DNA of 64,000 nucleotides, taken from the NCBI RefSeq assembly GCF_014198605.1, contig NZ_JACIHU010000003.1, one strand, 5' to 3'. This DNA is from Rhizobium etli_C. GTDB lineage: Bacteria; Pseudomonadota; Alphaproteobacteria; Rhizobiales; Rhizobiaceae. Shown one piece after another: positions 40,058-50,051 of this stretch (position 1 is the first letter of the stretch; every line of letters starts with the position of its first letter). Both the position numbers and the translations under genes were made by a program. A model generated the notes under the pieces. It did not search any database. It was not told the origin of the DNA and saw nothing but the letters and a program-made list of their open reading frames with translations.

Positions 40058-41986
40058 ATGCGGATCAGAGGGACAGGCCCGAAAACAGGTACTGCGTATC
40101 GGCGAACAGGCACCATGATGGTGGTCGCAGCGGCAGCTGCTTTCTCACCGGTCCTGATCGGCGACGCTTACGCCTTCAAGCTTTTCGGCATCACCATCTT
40201 CGGCAAGGAAGAGGACGAAGGCGAACAGGTGCCCGATCCGGTGCGCTACAACGTCGAGCTCAAGGCCGATACCGCCGATCCCGATCTTAGGGAAGCGCTG
40301 GAAAATAGTTCCCGCCTCGTCAGCGACCAGAAACAGCCTGTCTCCGGCGATCTCGGCATCGTCGTCAAGGCGCGCGACGACCGCGAGCGGCTGATTGCCG
40401 CCCTGTATGAAAAGGCCCGCTACGGCGGCGTGGTGACGATCACCATCGATGGCCAGAACATCGACGACCTGCCGCCCAATCCGACCTTCGATCGCTCCGG
40501 GCCGATCCCCGTCACCGTCGACATAACCCCCGGCCCCGTTTTCAGGGTCAGGGAAGTGCAGTTCGGCGGCGACGCCGCAGACCGCAATCCTGCCGATTAC
40601 GACCTCGCCCCCGGCGCCGAGGCCGGGTCGCTCGCCATCATCAAGGCCGGCGACAGAATAGTCGAGCAGTTGAAAAGCGAAGGCCGCCCCTTCGCCAAAT
40701 TGACCGAACGCAAGGTCGTCGCCGATCACAGAAGCGATACGGTCGACATCGTGCTTGCCGCCGAAGGCGGACCTGTCGCCCCGATCGGCGATGTCGGCGT
40801 CACCGGCGAAAAAACCGTCCGGCCCGGTTTCATCCAGCGTTATTCCCGGCTGAACAAGGGCGAAGCCTACTCGCCGGAAGCGCTGAAGAAGGCGGGCGAG
40901 CGCCTTCGCGCCCTCGGCGTCTTTTCGAGCGTCACCATTCACGAAGGCGATGCGCTGGCGCCGGACGGCACCTTGCCGATGACGATCGAGGTTTCCGAAG
41001 GCAAGCGGCGCTATTTCGGCATCGGCGCGCAATATTCCACCACCGACGGCTTCGGCGTTCAGGGCTATTGGGGCCACCGCAACCTGTTCGGCGAAGCCGA
41101 GACGCTGAGGATCGAGGGGTCCGTCTCGCGGCTCGGCGAAACCACCGATGTCGGCAGCCTCGACTATTCCGCCGGCATCCTCTTCACCAAGCCCGGCGCC
41201 TTCTTTCCGGCCGCCACCCTGAAGGCCGGCATCGTCGCCAAGACGCAAAATCCAGATGCGTATAACGCGACGCTCGTCACCGCCTCGCTCGGCCTTTCCT
41301 ACGAATTGACCGATAAGGATACGGTGTCGGCAAGCGGCGAGGTCAGCTGGGAGCGCGACGACGACGCGTTCGGCACGAACGACTATCTGACCTTCACCTT
41401 GCCGATCCAATATGATCGTGATGCCCGCGACGACAAGTTCAACCCGACGGAGGGCTATCGTGCGACGGTTTCGGCAAAGCCCGGCTACGAGATCTTCAAT
41501 GCCACGCCCTATGCGGCGTTCGAAGGCTCTATCTCCGGCTATCTGCCGTTCGGCGCCGAGGATCGCCTGGTTCTGGCCGGCAAGCTTGCCGGCGGTGTGC
41601 TGATCGGCGGCGGCGGGATCGAGGACATTCCCGCCACGCAACGCTTCTTTGCCGGTGGCGGCGGTTCGGTGCGCGGATACAGCTATCAGGAAATCTCGCC
41701 TTATAACGACAATGGCGACGCCACCGGCGGCCGCTCCTATGTCACAGCTTCGCTGGAGGCCCGCATCAAAATTACCGATACGATCGGCGTCGTTCCCTTC
41801 GTCGATGTCGGCACCGTATCGGACAGCACCTTCCCTGGTTTTTCCGATATCCGCGCCGGCGCCGGCGCCGGAATACGATATGCCACACCTTTCGGCCCGC
41901 TGCGGCTTGATTTTGCCGTGCCGCTTAACAAGTACGAAGATGGCACAGATTATGGAATTTACGCCGGCATCGGCCAGTCCTTCTAG
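40058..41986 (+). CDS. tamA: Autotransporter assembly factor TamA (Omp85 family)
   Basis: A 642-residue outer-membrane protein. After the N-terminal hydrophobic export signal (MMVVAAAAAFSPVLIGDAYAF) come POTRA domains (e.g. PIGDVGVTGEKTVRPGFIQRYSRLNKGEAYSPEALKKAGERLRALGVFSSV), then a 16-strand barrel with the VRGY motif (GGGGSVRGYSYQEISPYN) and the terminal aromatic (GIYAGIGQSF). With TamB it assembles outer-membrane proteins or moves phospholipid. The start may be 40058 or the methionine pair about 57 bp downstream. tamB begins 41 bp after the stop. Confidence 0.93.
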   Translation: MRIRGTGPKTGTAYRRTGTMMVVAAAAAFSPVLIGDAYAFKLFGITIFGKEEDEGEQVPDPVRYNVELKADTADPDLREALENSSRLVSDQKQPVSGDLGIVVKARDDRERLIAALYEKARYGGVVTITIDGQNIDDLPPNPTFDRSGPIPVTVDITPGPVFRVREVQFGGDAADRNPADYDLAPGAEAGSLAIIKAGDRIVEQLKSEGRPFAKLTERKVVADHRSDTVDIVLAAEGGPVAPIGDVGVTGEKTVRPGFIQRYSRLNKGEAYSPEALKKAGERLRALGVFSSVTIHEGDALAPDGTLPMTIEVSEGKRRYFGIGAQYSTTDGFGVQGYWGHRNLFGEAETLRIEGSVSRLGETTDVGSLDYSAGILFTKPGAFFPAATLKAGIVAKTQNPDAYNATLVTASLGLSYELTDKDTVSASGEVSWERDDDAFGTNDYLTFTLPIQYDRDARDDKFNPTEGYRATVSAKPGYEIFNATPYAAFEGSISGYLPFGAEDRLVLAGKLAGGVLIGGGGIEDIPATQRFFAGGGGSVRGYSYQEISPYNDNGDATGGRSYVTASLEARIKITDTIGVVPFVDVGTVSDSTFPGFSDIRAGAGAGIRYATPFGPLRLDFAVPLNKYEDGTDYGIYAGIGQSF

Positions 41987-42026
41987 GATTGCCGGTTCCG
42001 CTGTCATGTCCGATCTGTGAGCCGTC

Positions 42027-45000
42027 ATGAAAACGGGGGTAATGTCCGCGCCGATGCAAACGCTGGCAAAAATCGTCAACTGGATCATACGGCTCACCGG
42101 CTACGTCGTGGGCGCCAGCTTGATTCTCGCTGTCGCAGCGCTTGCGATCTTCGGCTTCACCTCCTTTGGCGCCCGTATCGTCACCGAAAAAATAGCCTCC
42201 ACGCTTTCCAATCGCGACATGACGATCGAGGTGCGCGAACCGGAAGGTCTGTTGACCGGCGGGCTTCGCGCCGCCGAGATCTCCATCTCCGACACCAGGG
42301 GCGTTTTTGCTGAGATACACGGCGTGGCCATTGACTGGAATCCGCTGGCGCTGCTGACCGGAACCTTTCACGCGAAGCGCTTCGAGATCGAAGCGATCGA
42401 CGTGCTGCGCAAGCCGGTGCGCACCCTGCCCTCCCGGCCCGATACCGAAAATTCCGGCGGCTTCTCTCTCCCGATCAAGATCGACGTCGACCAGGTTGCG
42501 CTGCCCAATATCAAGCTTGCCGAACCCTTTGCCGGGCGCGCCTTTGCGCTCGCCGCCGAAGGCAGCCTCTCGGCAGATGGCGACGGCGGGGAAGCGACTG
42601 TCAATGTCAGCCGCCACGCGGTCCCGGATGCGCGACTTACCGCCGATATCGCTTATGCGCCGGCCGAAAACCGGCTGCGCCTGAAGGCACAACTGGCCGA
42701 GCCGAAGGGCGGACTGCTGGCAGGTTTCCTCGGCCTGCCGGATAGTCCTGCCGTCAACATCGACCTCGACGGCCAGGGACCGATATCCGACTGGAGAGGC
42801 AAATTGCAGGCGGCGCTCGACGGACAGCAGCGGGCCGCAATCGAAGGCCGGCATGCGATCGCCGCCGACGGACTGCACCATCTCGACCTCAAGGGCGGCG
42901 GCGACCTGAGCTCGCTTCTGCCGGCAGCATTCCGGCCGCTTTTCGCCGGCCAGACCAATATCGACCTTGCCTCAACCTTCGACGACCGGGGCAAGATCGA
43001 TATTCAGACCGGCAATATCGCCACCGGCAGCGTCGTCATCGCCGCATCGGGGACGCTTGATCCGGCCGGCAACAACAGCCTCAACGCCAACCTGCTCGGC
43101 ACATCCGGGCCTGTCGATTTCCGCTGGCCGCTCGCCGAAGGCGAAGCGCGCTTCCTGATATCCGGCCTCAACCTGGCGCTGACCGGCGACGCGCAGGCGG
43201 CGCGACTGAGCGTCAGCGGCTCGCTCGACAGCGCAACCCTCCCGCAGGCCGATATCGGCAACGTCAAACTGACGGCAAAGAGCGACGCCTTCAATCTTGC
43301 CGCCCGCGCCGGCAGCGTCCAGCTGCGCCTCGTCGCCGGCGACGCGACCTTTGCCGAGCCGAACCTCAACCGTGCGGTCAAAGGCCCGATCACCCTCGCC
43401 GCGCCGCTGCAGATCACGGCCGGCAGCGTTGGTTTCAATGGCACCACCGTCGAAAGCGCCAATATCAACGGCAGCCTCAACGGCTCCTATCGGCTGACGG
43501 ACCGCGCTCTGACCGGCAATATCAAGCTGGTCGTCGAACCGGCGGCTCTGCCTGCCGCGGCGACAAGCAGGTTCGACGGGCCAATCTCGCTCGAAAGCCA
43601 GGTGGCGGGCACGATCCCGTCGAAATTCGCGCTGTCCAACCTCGTCGTCAAATCCGGAACGCTCGAGGCCGCCGGCAACGTCGCGCTCGACGGCTCGAGC
43701 TTGAATGCCGATCTCTCGGGCCGGCTGCCCGATGTCGGCAAGCTGATGGCGGGCGCCAGCGGCGGAGCCGCTTACGCGTTGCGGGTCGGGGGCGAACTGC
43801 CGGCCCTCTCCGTGACAGCCAATATCAAGGCTGCCAGCCTGCAGATGGCCGATCGCATGCTCGCCAACCTCAATATCGACCTCACGGGCGTCGCCGATCC
43901 GAAGGCGCCGCAAGGTAGGATTGCCGCAACCGGCACGATCGACGGCCAGCCGATCGGCGTCAACGGCGATATCCGCTCCGAGGACGGCAGGATGAGCATT
44001 CCGGCGCTGACCGCCGACATCGGCGGCAACCGGCTGACCGGCAATCTGGAATTTTCACCCTCCCTGACGCCCTCGGGCGCCTTGACCTTCGATTTTCCCA
44101 ATATCGGCCTGCTCGCCGCCCTCAGCGGACAGAAAGCCGAAGGCGATCTCAAGGGATCGCTCGGCGTCACCAGCGACGGCGGCAGGATTGCGCTGAAACT
44201 GCAGGCGACCGGCGCTTCGCTCCGCCGCGATACACTCGCCATCGTCAAACCCGAGATCGACGTCACGGTGAGCGATCTCAGCGCCCTTGCGGCCAACGGC
44301 ACGGTCCGGGCGGAGGAGGTGAATGCCGGCGCAAACAGGCTGGCCGGGCTTTCGCTCGCTTTCACCAAGCAGCAGAATCAGACCGACTTCGATTTCAATG
44401 CCGCCTATGATGGCAATCCGGTGCTGGCGGCCGGCAATATCCAGACGACAGACGACACGGTCGACGTCAACCTCGATCGTTTCTCGGCAAGCCCGCGCAA
44501 TATCCCGGTCGAGCTTGCCACAGCGACGCAGGTCAAAATCGCCGGCGGCGCCGCCAGTCTGGACGGACTGACGCTGAAAACAGGCACCGGCTCGGTGAGC
44601 GTCACCGGTTCGGCCGGCGAGACGCTGAAGCTCGATGCCGTCATCAAGGAGCTGCCGGCAGCGCTCGCCAACGGTTTCGTGCCCAACCTTTCGGCTGGCG
44701 GCACGATCTCCGGGACGATCGCCGTGACGGGAACGCCGGCCGCGCCCATCGCCGACTTCAAACTTGACTGGAAGGATGCGACGACGGGCCAGACCAAGGG
44801 AGCCGGGCTGGCGCCGCTCGGCATCACCGCCGGCGGCAAATTTGCCGACAAGAAGCTCGATTTCGACACGACGATCGGCAGCGCCGACGGCCTCTCGCTC
44901 AAGGCGGCCGGCAATGTCGGCTTCGCCGATCCGGCGGCGCCGGTGCTCGATATCGACGCCAATATCCTCAACCTGCCCGCCCGTATCGCCGATGGTTTTG

Positions 45001-48000
45001 TTCCCGATCTCGCCGCCGAAGGCACGATCGCGGGAAAGGTAAGCGCCGCCGGCTCCCTCAAGGCCCCGACCGCCAATTTTGATCTCGCCTGGAAGAGTGC
45101 CGCGACGAGCCACACCAGGCGCGCCGGCCTTGCGGGGCTTGATGTGACCGCGTCCGGCAAATTCGCCGACAACACGCTCGATTTCGATGCCGCGGTCAGC
45201 GGCGCCGACAGCCTGTCGCTCCAGGCAACCGGCAATGTCGGCATGACAGGGACGGCGATCGGCGGCGTCAAGATCGACGCAACACTGGCCAATATCCCCG
45301 CCGCTGCTGCAAACGGTTTCGTCCCCGATCTCGCAGCGGCAGGCCTTGTCTCGGGGACGGTCTCGGCGAGCGGGTCCCCTGCCGCCCCGACCGCCAATTT
45401 CGATCTCCATTGGCAAAATGCCGTCACAAGCCACACGAAACGCGCCGGCCTCGCCGGTCTCGGCGTGACGGCATCCGGAAAATTCGCCGACAATAGGCTC
45501 GATTTCGACGCCGCGGTCAGCGGCGCCGACGGGCTCTCGCTCAAGGCAAACGGCGATGTCGCCATCACCGGCAAGACGGTCGGTGCCGCCAAGGTCGATG
45601 CGACACTGGCAAATATCCCGGCAAGCATTGCAAACAGCTTCGTCGCCGATCTTGCTGCCGAAGGCTCGGTCTCGGGAAAAATCTCGGCGGCAGGCTCACT
45701 TTCCGCGCCGACCGCCAATTTTGATCTCAACTGGAAAGACGCTGCAACGAACCACACCAGGCGTGCCGGGCTTACCGCTCTCGGCATTGCCGCATCGGGA
45801 AAATTCGCCGAGAACAAGCTGGATTTCAACGCAGCAGCGCTCGGTGATCAAGGCCTCTCACTGAAGGCCGTGGGCAATGTCGCCCTCGCCGGCACGACGA
45901 TCGACAGCGTGAAGCTCGATGCCGAGATCGCCAGGGTCCCCGCCGCTCTCGCCAACGCCTTCGTTCCCGGACTGGCGGCCGGCGGCACGATATCCGGCAC
46001 CATGTCTGCGGCCGGTACAGCCGCCGCACCGAAGGCCGATTTCAAGCTCGACTGGACGGATGCCGCAACCAGCCACACCAGAACCGCTCATCTTTCCGGC
46101 CTTGCGCTTGCCGCTTCGGGCCACCTCGCTGACAATAAGCTTGATTTCAACGCCAATCTCAGCGGCAAGGACGGCCTCTCGCTGGAAGCTGCGGGCAATG
46201 TCGCAATATCGGGCGCCTCGGTCCGCAACCTTGACGTCAAGGCCGATCTCGCCAATCTGCCCGCGGGCCTTGCCAACAGCTTCGTTCCCGGCCTTGCGGC
46301 TGAGGGCACGGTGTCGGGAACGGCATCTGCCTTAGGCGCGCTTCCCAAGCCCGCCGTCGACTTCAAGCTCGACTGGAAAAACGCCGCCACCGCCCAGACT
46401 AGGAGCAGCGGTCTTTCTGGTCTCAGCGCCGCTGCATCCGGCAAATTCGCCAATGACAGGGTCGATTTCGATGCCAATCTCGCCGGCAAGGACGGCGTGC
46501 TGGCCAAGGCGACCGGCGGCGTCACGATTGCCGGAACGGCCATCCGCGACCTTTCGGTCAATGCCGATATTCCCGCCCTGCCGGCAAATATCGCCAATGC
46601 CTTTGTTCCCGGTCTCGGGGCCGAAGGCACGCTTTCTGCCAGCGCCGTCACATCGGGAACGCCGGCCAATCCGGTCGTCGATTTCAAGCTTGACTGGAAG
46701 GATGCGGCGACCAGCCACACCAAGGCTGCCGGCCTTTCCCGTCTTGCGCTGGCGGCAACAGGAAAATATGCCGGCGACAGGCTCGATTTTGATGCGGACC
46801 TCCGCGGCGGCGGCGGCATTGCGCTGAAAGCCGCCGGTAATCTTTCCATTGCAGGCACCTCGATCCGATCGATCGACGTCACCGCAAATGCCGCCAATGT
46901 TCCGGCTGCCCTCGCCAACGGCTTTGTTCCCGGTATCGGCGCCGACGGTACGATCTCGGCGACCGCCAAGGCAGCCGGCACGCTGTCCGCGCCCGCCGTC
47001 GATTTCAAGGTCGATTGGAAGAACGCCGCGACGAGCCAGACGAAAGGCGCCGGTCTTTCGCCGCTCAGCATCGGCGCATCCGGAAAGCTGGCCGGCAACA
47101 AGCTGACCGTCGACACCAGTCTTGCCGGTGACGCCGGCATGTCGCTGAAGGGCGGCGGCAGTGTCGTGATATCAGGCAATCGGGCTCTCGACCTGCGCTT
47201 CAACGGCAACGTTCCGTTCGCGGTGCTCGGCACTCCGCTTGCGCAGCAGGGCCTGGTCGCCGACGGGGTCGCCACCGTCAATCTTACGATCGGCGGAACG
47301 GCCGCAGCACCTGTCATCAACGGCACGGTCTCGACCAATGGCGCCAAGCTCGTCGACGTCAGACGCAATCTTGCCGTCAACAATCTCGCAGCCACCGTGA
47401 CCTTCAATGGCACCCAGGCCGTGATATCGCGCCTCAGCGGCAATCTTGGCGGCGGCGGCACGATTTCGGCGAGCGGCACCATCGGCATCCAGCCAGCCGG
47501 CGGCTTTCCCGCCGACATTTCTATCAAGCTCGACAAGGCAGTCTATGTCGACGGAACCCTCGTCGTCTCGACCGTCAACGGGACAGTGGGCCTGCGCGGG
47601 CCGATCATGAGCGCGACGCTGAGCGGCAAGCTGCGGCTGGACAAGACCTCGATCACCGTGCCGGAAAAATTGCCGACCTCGCTCAGCGACATCGACATAC
47701 GGCACAAGAACGCGCCGCGGGCGGTGCGTGCGCAGCTCAGGGATGAAGGCAAGGGGAAAAGCGGCGAGAAATCCTCCGTCATCACCCTCGATCTCGAAAT
47801 CGATGCGCCCTCGCAAATCTTCGTGCGTGGCCGCGGCATCGATGCCGAGCTCGGAGGCCGCGTGACGATCCGCGGAACGGCGGCAGTGCCGGTGGTCACC
47901 GGTGGGTTCACCATGCGCCGCGGCCGATTGACCATTCTCAACCGCCGTCTGAATTTCTCCGACAAGAGCAGGATCACCTTTGCCGGCGATCTAACGCCGG

Positions 48001-48476
48001 CGCTCGATATGGAAGCCACCTCCACCTCCGGCACGACGACCCTGACGGTTGATGTGGCCGGCCTTGCCACCGATCCTTCGATCACCTTTTCCTCCTCGCC
48101 GCAGCTGCCGCAAGACGAGGTGCTGGCGCAGCTGATCTTCGGCCAGTCGATGTCGAAGCTGTCGCCAGTGCAGATCGCCCAGCTCGCCGATGCCGTCAGC
48201 CAGCTGGCCGGCAACCGCTCCACCTCGCTTTTCGAAGGCCTGCGCAACCAGCTCGGCGTCGACGATTTCGACATCAGCACCGACGAGAAGGGCCAGACGA
48301 GCGTCAGCGTCGGCCGCTACCTCAATGACCGCACCTATTTCGAACTGCAGCAGGGCGGCGCGGCCGGCGCCAAGGCGATCATCAATCTCGATGTCGGCCG
48401 CGGCGTCAAACTGCGCGGCGCCGCCGGCGGCAACGGGGCGGGCGAAGCGGGCATCGTTTATGAGCGGGAATATTAA
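42027..48476 (+). CDS. tamB: Translocation and assembly module TamB (very long, with internal repeats)
   Basis: A 2149-residue protein, much longer than the roughly 1260 residues of E. coli TamB. An N-terminal membrane anchor (residues about 12-45, VNWIIRLTGYVVGASLILAVAALAIFGF) leads into a beta-rich bridge that would span the periplasm, and a C-terminal DUF490 domain (LPQDEVLAQLIFGQSMSKLSPVQIAQLADAVSQLAG... TYFELQQGG). Residues 867-1720 are eight tandem repeats. Paired with tamA. Such proteins carry lipids or assist barrel assembly across the envelope; the extra length suggests a longer bridge. Start could be slightly downstream (42042). Confidence 0.93.
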   Translation: MKTGVMSAPMQTLAKIVNWIIRLTGYVVGASLILAVAALAIFGFTSFGARIVTEKIASTLSNRDMTIEVREPEGLLTGGLRAAEISISDTRGVFAEIHGVAIDWNPLALLTGTFHAKRFEIEAIDVLRKPVRTLPSRPDTENSGGFSLPIKIDVDQVALPNIKLAEPFAGRAFALAAEGSLSADGDGGEATVNVSRHAVPDARLTADIAYAPAENRLRLKAQLAEPKGGLLAGFLGLPDSPAVNIDLDGQGPISDWRGKLQAALDGQQRAAIEGRHAIAADGLHHLDLKGGGDLSSLLPAAFRPLFAGQTNIDLASTFDDRGKIDIQTGNIATGSVVIAASGTLDPAGNNSLNANLLGTSGPVDFRWPLAEGEARFLISGLNLALTGDAQAARLSVSGSLDSATLPQADIGNVKLTAKSDAFNLAARAGSVQLRLVAGDATFAEPNLNRAVKGPITLAAPLQITAGSVGFNGTTVESANINGSLNGSYRLTDRALTGNIKLVVEPAALPAAATSRFDGPISLESQVAGTIPSKFALSNLVVKSGTLEAAGNVALDGSSLNADLSGRLPDVGKLMAGASGGAAYALRVGGELPALSVTANIKAASLQMADRMLANLNIDLTGVADPKAPQGRIAATGTIDGQPIGVNGDIRSEDGRMSIPALTADIGGNRLTGNLEFSPSLTPSGALTFDFPNIGLLAALSGQKAEGDLKGSLGVTSDGGRIALKLQATGASLRRDTLAIVKPEIDVTVSDLSALAANGTVRAEEVNAGANRLAGLSLAFTKQQNQTDFDFNAAYDGNPVLAAGNIQTTDDTVDVNLDRFSASPRNIPVELATATQVKIAGGAASLDGLTLKTGTGSVSVTGSAGETLKLDAVIKELPAALANGFVPNLSAGGTISGTIAVTGTPAAPIADFKLDWKDATTGQTKGAGLAPLGITAGGKFADKKLDFDTTIGSADGLSLKAAGNVGFADPAAPVLDIDANILNLPARIADGFVPDLAAEGTIAGKVSAAGSLKAPTANFDLAWKSAATSHTRRAGLAGLDVTASGKFADNTLDFDAAVSGADSLSLQATGNVGMTGTAIGGVKIDATLANIPAAAANGFVPDLAAAGLVSGTVSASGSPAAPTANFDLHWQNAVTSHTKRAGLAGLGVTASGKFADNRLDFDAAVSGADGLSLKANGDVAITGKTVGAAKVDATLANIPASIANSFVADLAAEGSVSGKISAAGSLSAPTANFDLNWKDAATNHTRRAGLTALGIAASGKFAENKLDFNAAALGDQGLSLKAVGNVALAGTTIDSVKLDAEIARVPAALANAFVPGLAAGGTISGTMSAAGTAAAPKADFKLDWTDAATSHTRTAHLSGLALAASGHLADNKLDFNANLSGKDGLSLEAAGNVAISGASVRNLDVKADLANLPAGLANSFVPGLAAEGTVSGTASALGALPKPAVDFKLDWKNAATAQTRSSGLSGLSAAASGKFANDRVDFDANLAGKDGVLAKATGGVTIAGTAIRDLSVNADIPALPANIANAFVPGLGAEGTLSASAVTSGTPANPVVDFKLDWKDAATSHTKAAGLSRLALAATGKYAGDRLDFDADLRGGGGIALKAAGNLSIAGTSIRSIDVTANAANVPAALANGFVPGIGADGTISATAKAAGTLSAPAVDFKVDWKNAATSQTKGAGLSPLSIGASGKLAGNKLTVDTSLAGDAGMSLKGGGSVVISGNRALDLRFNGNVPFAVLGTPLAQQGLVADGVATVNLTIGGTAAAPVINGTVSTNGAKLVDVRRNLAVNNLAATVTFNGTQAVISRLSGNLGGGGTISASGTIGIQPAGGFPADISIKLDKAVYVDGTLVVSTVNGTVGLRGPIMSATLSGKLRLDKTSITVPEKLPTSLSDIDIRHKNAPRAVRAQLRDEGKGKSGEKSSVITLDLEIDAPSQIFVRGRGIDAELGGRVTIRGTAAVPVVTGGFTMRRGRLTILNRRLNFSDKSRITFAGDLTPALDMEATSTSGTTTLTVDVAGLATDPSITFSSSPQLPQDEVLAQLIFGQSMSKLSPVQIAQLADAVSQLAGNRSTSLFEGLRNQLGVDDFDISTDEKGQTSVSVGRYLNDRTYFELQQGGAAGAKAIINLDVGRGVKLRGAAGGNGAGEAGIVYEREY
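44625..47186 (+). repeat. Eight tandem 321-bp (107-residue) repeats inside tamB
   Basis: Units start at 44625, 44946, 45267, 45588, 45909, 46230, 46551 and 46872, and the last ends at 47186. The first seven are exactly 321 bp; the eighth is 315 bp. Each encodes the same pattern: an I-D-A-x-L-x-x-x-P start, A-N-G-F-V-P-x-L-A-A-E-G-T-I-S-G, A-P-T-A-x-F-D-L-x-W, a C-terminal G-x-F-A-x-N-x-L-D-F-D-A segment and a closing G-N-V. The repeats are diverged at DNA level. A partial ninth copy without the second half follows to about 47380. Confidence 0.85.
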
Positions 48477-48542
48477 GCCGGCTTACCTTTGTTTTGCGCA
48501 ATCCCGGACGGAAAACCGCTTCGCACTTTTCCTGGGATTGCT

Positions 48543-48980
48543 CTAGAAACCCGTCTTGCTCGTCTTCAAGAGAATATTCGTCTCGGTCGAGTTGATACCG
48601 TTGATCAGCCGGATGCGGCGCAGCGTCTCATCGAAGGAGGCAAGGTCGCGATCCTCGAGTTCGGCGACGAAATCCCATTTGCCGTTGGTGCTGTGAAGGG
48701 CGCGGACCTGCGGCAGACCCCGCAACTGATCGGCCACCCTGTCGGCCAGTTTGCCGAGCACCTCGATCATGACGATGGCGCGCACGCCGGCGGATCGCGT
48801 CTCGTGACCGGTGCGGATGGTGAAGCCGACAATGGTGCCGCTGGCAACGAGCCGGTCGATGCGGGCGGCGACCGTTGCCCGCGATGCACCGGTCATCGCC
48901 GCAAGCGAGGAAACGGAAATCCGGGCATTGTGGCGAAGGGCGCTTAAGAGTTCGGTATCGAGATCGTCCACGCTGATCAC
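48543..48980 (-). CDS. Lrp/AsnC-family regulator
   Basis: A 145-residue regulator with an N-terminal winged HTH (DTELLSALRHNARISVSSLAAMTGASRATVAARIDRLVASGTIVGFTIRTG) and a RAM effector domain (VMIEVLGKLADRVADQLRGLPQVRALHSTNGKWDFVAELEDRD). It is divergent from arginase, as in many rhizobia, so it most likely activates arginine catabolism with arginine or ornithine as signal. The start is GTG at 48980, or a second GTG three codons later with better-spaced ribosome binding. Confidence 0.9.
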   Translation of the reverse strand: MISVDDLDTELLSALRHNARISVSSLAAMTGASRATVAARIDRLVASGTIVGFTIRTGHETRSAGVRAIVMIEVLGKLADRVADQLRGLPQVRALHSTNGKWDFVAELEDRDLASFDETLRRIRLINGINSTETNILLKTSKTGF

Positions 48981-49102
48981 TCTGTCAAAATAGCTTTATC
49001 AATCTGCGCAATCATAATCCATTTCTGACACTTTTCCATCTTTTTGCCGGCAGCCCTTTATTCCACTATCGGCCGAAACAGGCCTCAACACGGAGCCCTC
49101 GC

Positions 49103-50038
49103 ATGAATGTCCAATCGCGATCTGTCACCCTTATCGGCGCACCATTGGAGGAAGGCTCCGGCCGCAGAGGTGCTGCCATGGGCCCCGCGGCGCTGCGCAT
49201 TGCCGGCGTCGACCAGACGCTGATCGATCTCGGCCACGATGTTGCGGACAATGGCGATCTCAGGATCGTGCCGGCGATGGACCTGCCGAATCATCCCAAG
49301 GCCCATAATCTGAGGATCGTCGGCGCCTTCACCCGCGCACTCGAAAGCAGCGTCTGTGATGTTGCCGCCTCCGGCCGCTTTCCGCTGATTCTCGGCGGCG
49401 ACCACAGCCTTTCCATGGGCAGCGTCTCCGGCATGGCCCGTTATGCCGCCGGCAAGGGCCGCCCGCTCTTCGTGCTCTGGCTCGATGCTCATGCCGATTT
49501 CAATTCTCCGGCCACTTCCCCCTCCGGCAATATTCACGGCATGCCCGTCGCCTTCTTCTGCGGCGAGGCGGAGTTCGCCGAGATCCTGCCGAAAGGCCGT
49601 CCCTTCGTCGATCCGAAGCATGTCTTCCAGGTCGGCATCCGCTCGGTCGATGCGCGCGAGCGCGAGGAGATCCACGAACACGGTGTCAACGTCTTCGATA
49701 TGCGCGCGATCGACGAACAGGGCATCGGCGCCATCATGCGCCATATTCTCGATGTCGTCGCCAAGGCCGACGGCCTGCTGCATGTCAGTCTCGATCTCGA
49801 TTTCCTCGATCCCGATATTGCCCCCGGCGTCGGCACGACGGTGCCGGGCGGCGCGACCTTCCGCGAGGCCCATCTTGTCATGGAAATGCTGTCCGACAGC
49901 GGTCTCGTCTCGTCGCTCGATCTCGTCGAACTCAATCCGTTTCTCGACGATCGTGGCAAGAGCGCCCGCATATTGGTGGAACTGACGGCCAGTCTCTTCG
50001 GCCGCCGCATCTTCGATCGTCCAACCCGTGCCGCATAG
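49103..50038 (+). CDS. rocF: Arginase
   Basis: A 311-residue Mn2+ enzyme that splits arginine to ornithine and urea. The metal-binding motifs are LGGDHSLSMG, WLDAHADFNSP, and SLDLDFLDPDIAPG, with the substrate-loop SGNIHGMP; the late SLDLVELNPFLDDRGKSA matches arginases and not agmatinases. In rhizobia it is also called arcB; rocF is used here for clarity. Directly before ornithine aminotransferase (13 bp gap), so arginine is taken to glutamate semialdehyde by this pair. Confidence 0.94.
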   Translation: MNVQSRSVTLIGAPLEEGSGRRGAAMGPAALRIAGVDQTLIDLGHDVADNGDLRIVPAMDLPNHPKAHNLRIVGAFTRALESSVCDVAASGRFPLILGGDHSLSMGSVSGMARYAAGKGRPLFVLWLDAHADFNSPATSPSGNIHGMPVAFFCGEAEFAEILPKGRPFVDPKHVFQVGIRSVDAREREEIHEHGVNVFDMRAIDEQGIGAIMRHILDVVAKADGLLHVSLDLDFLDPDIAPGVGTTVPGGATFREAHLVMEMLSDSGLVSSLDLVELNPFLDDRGKSARILVELTASLFGRRIFDRPTRAA

Positions 50039-50051
50039 AGGGAGAACGGCC

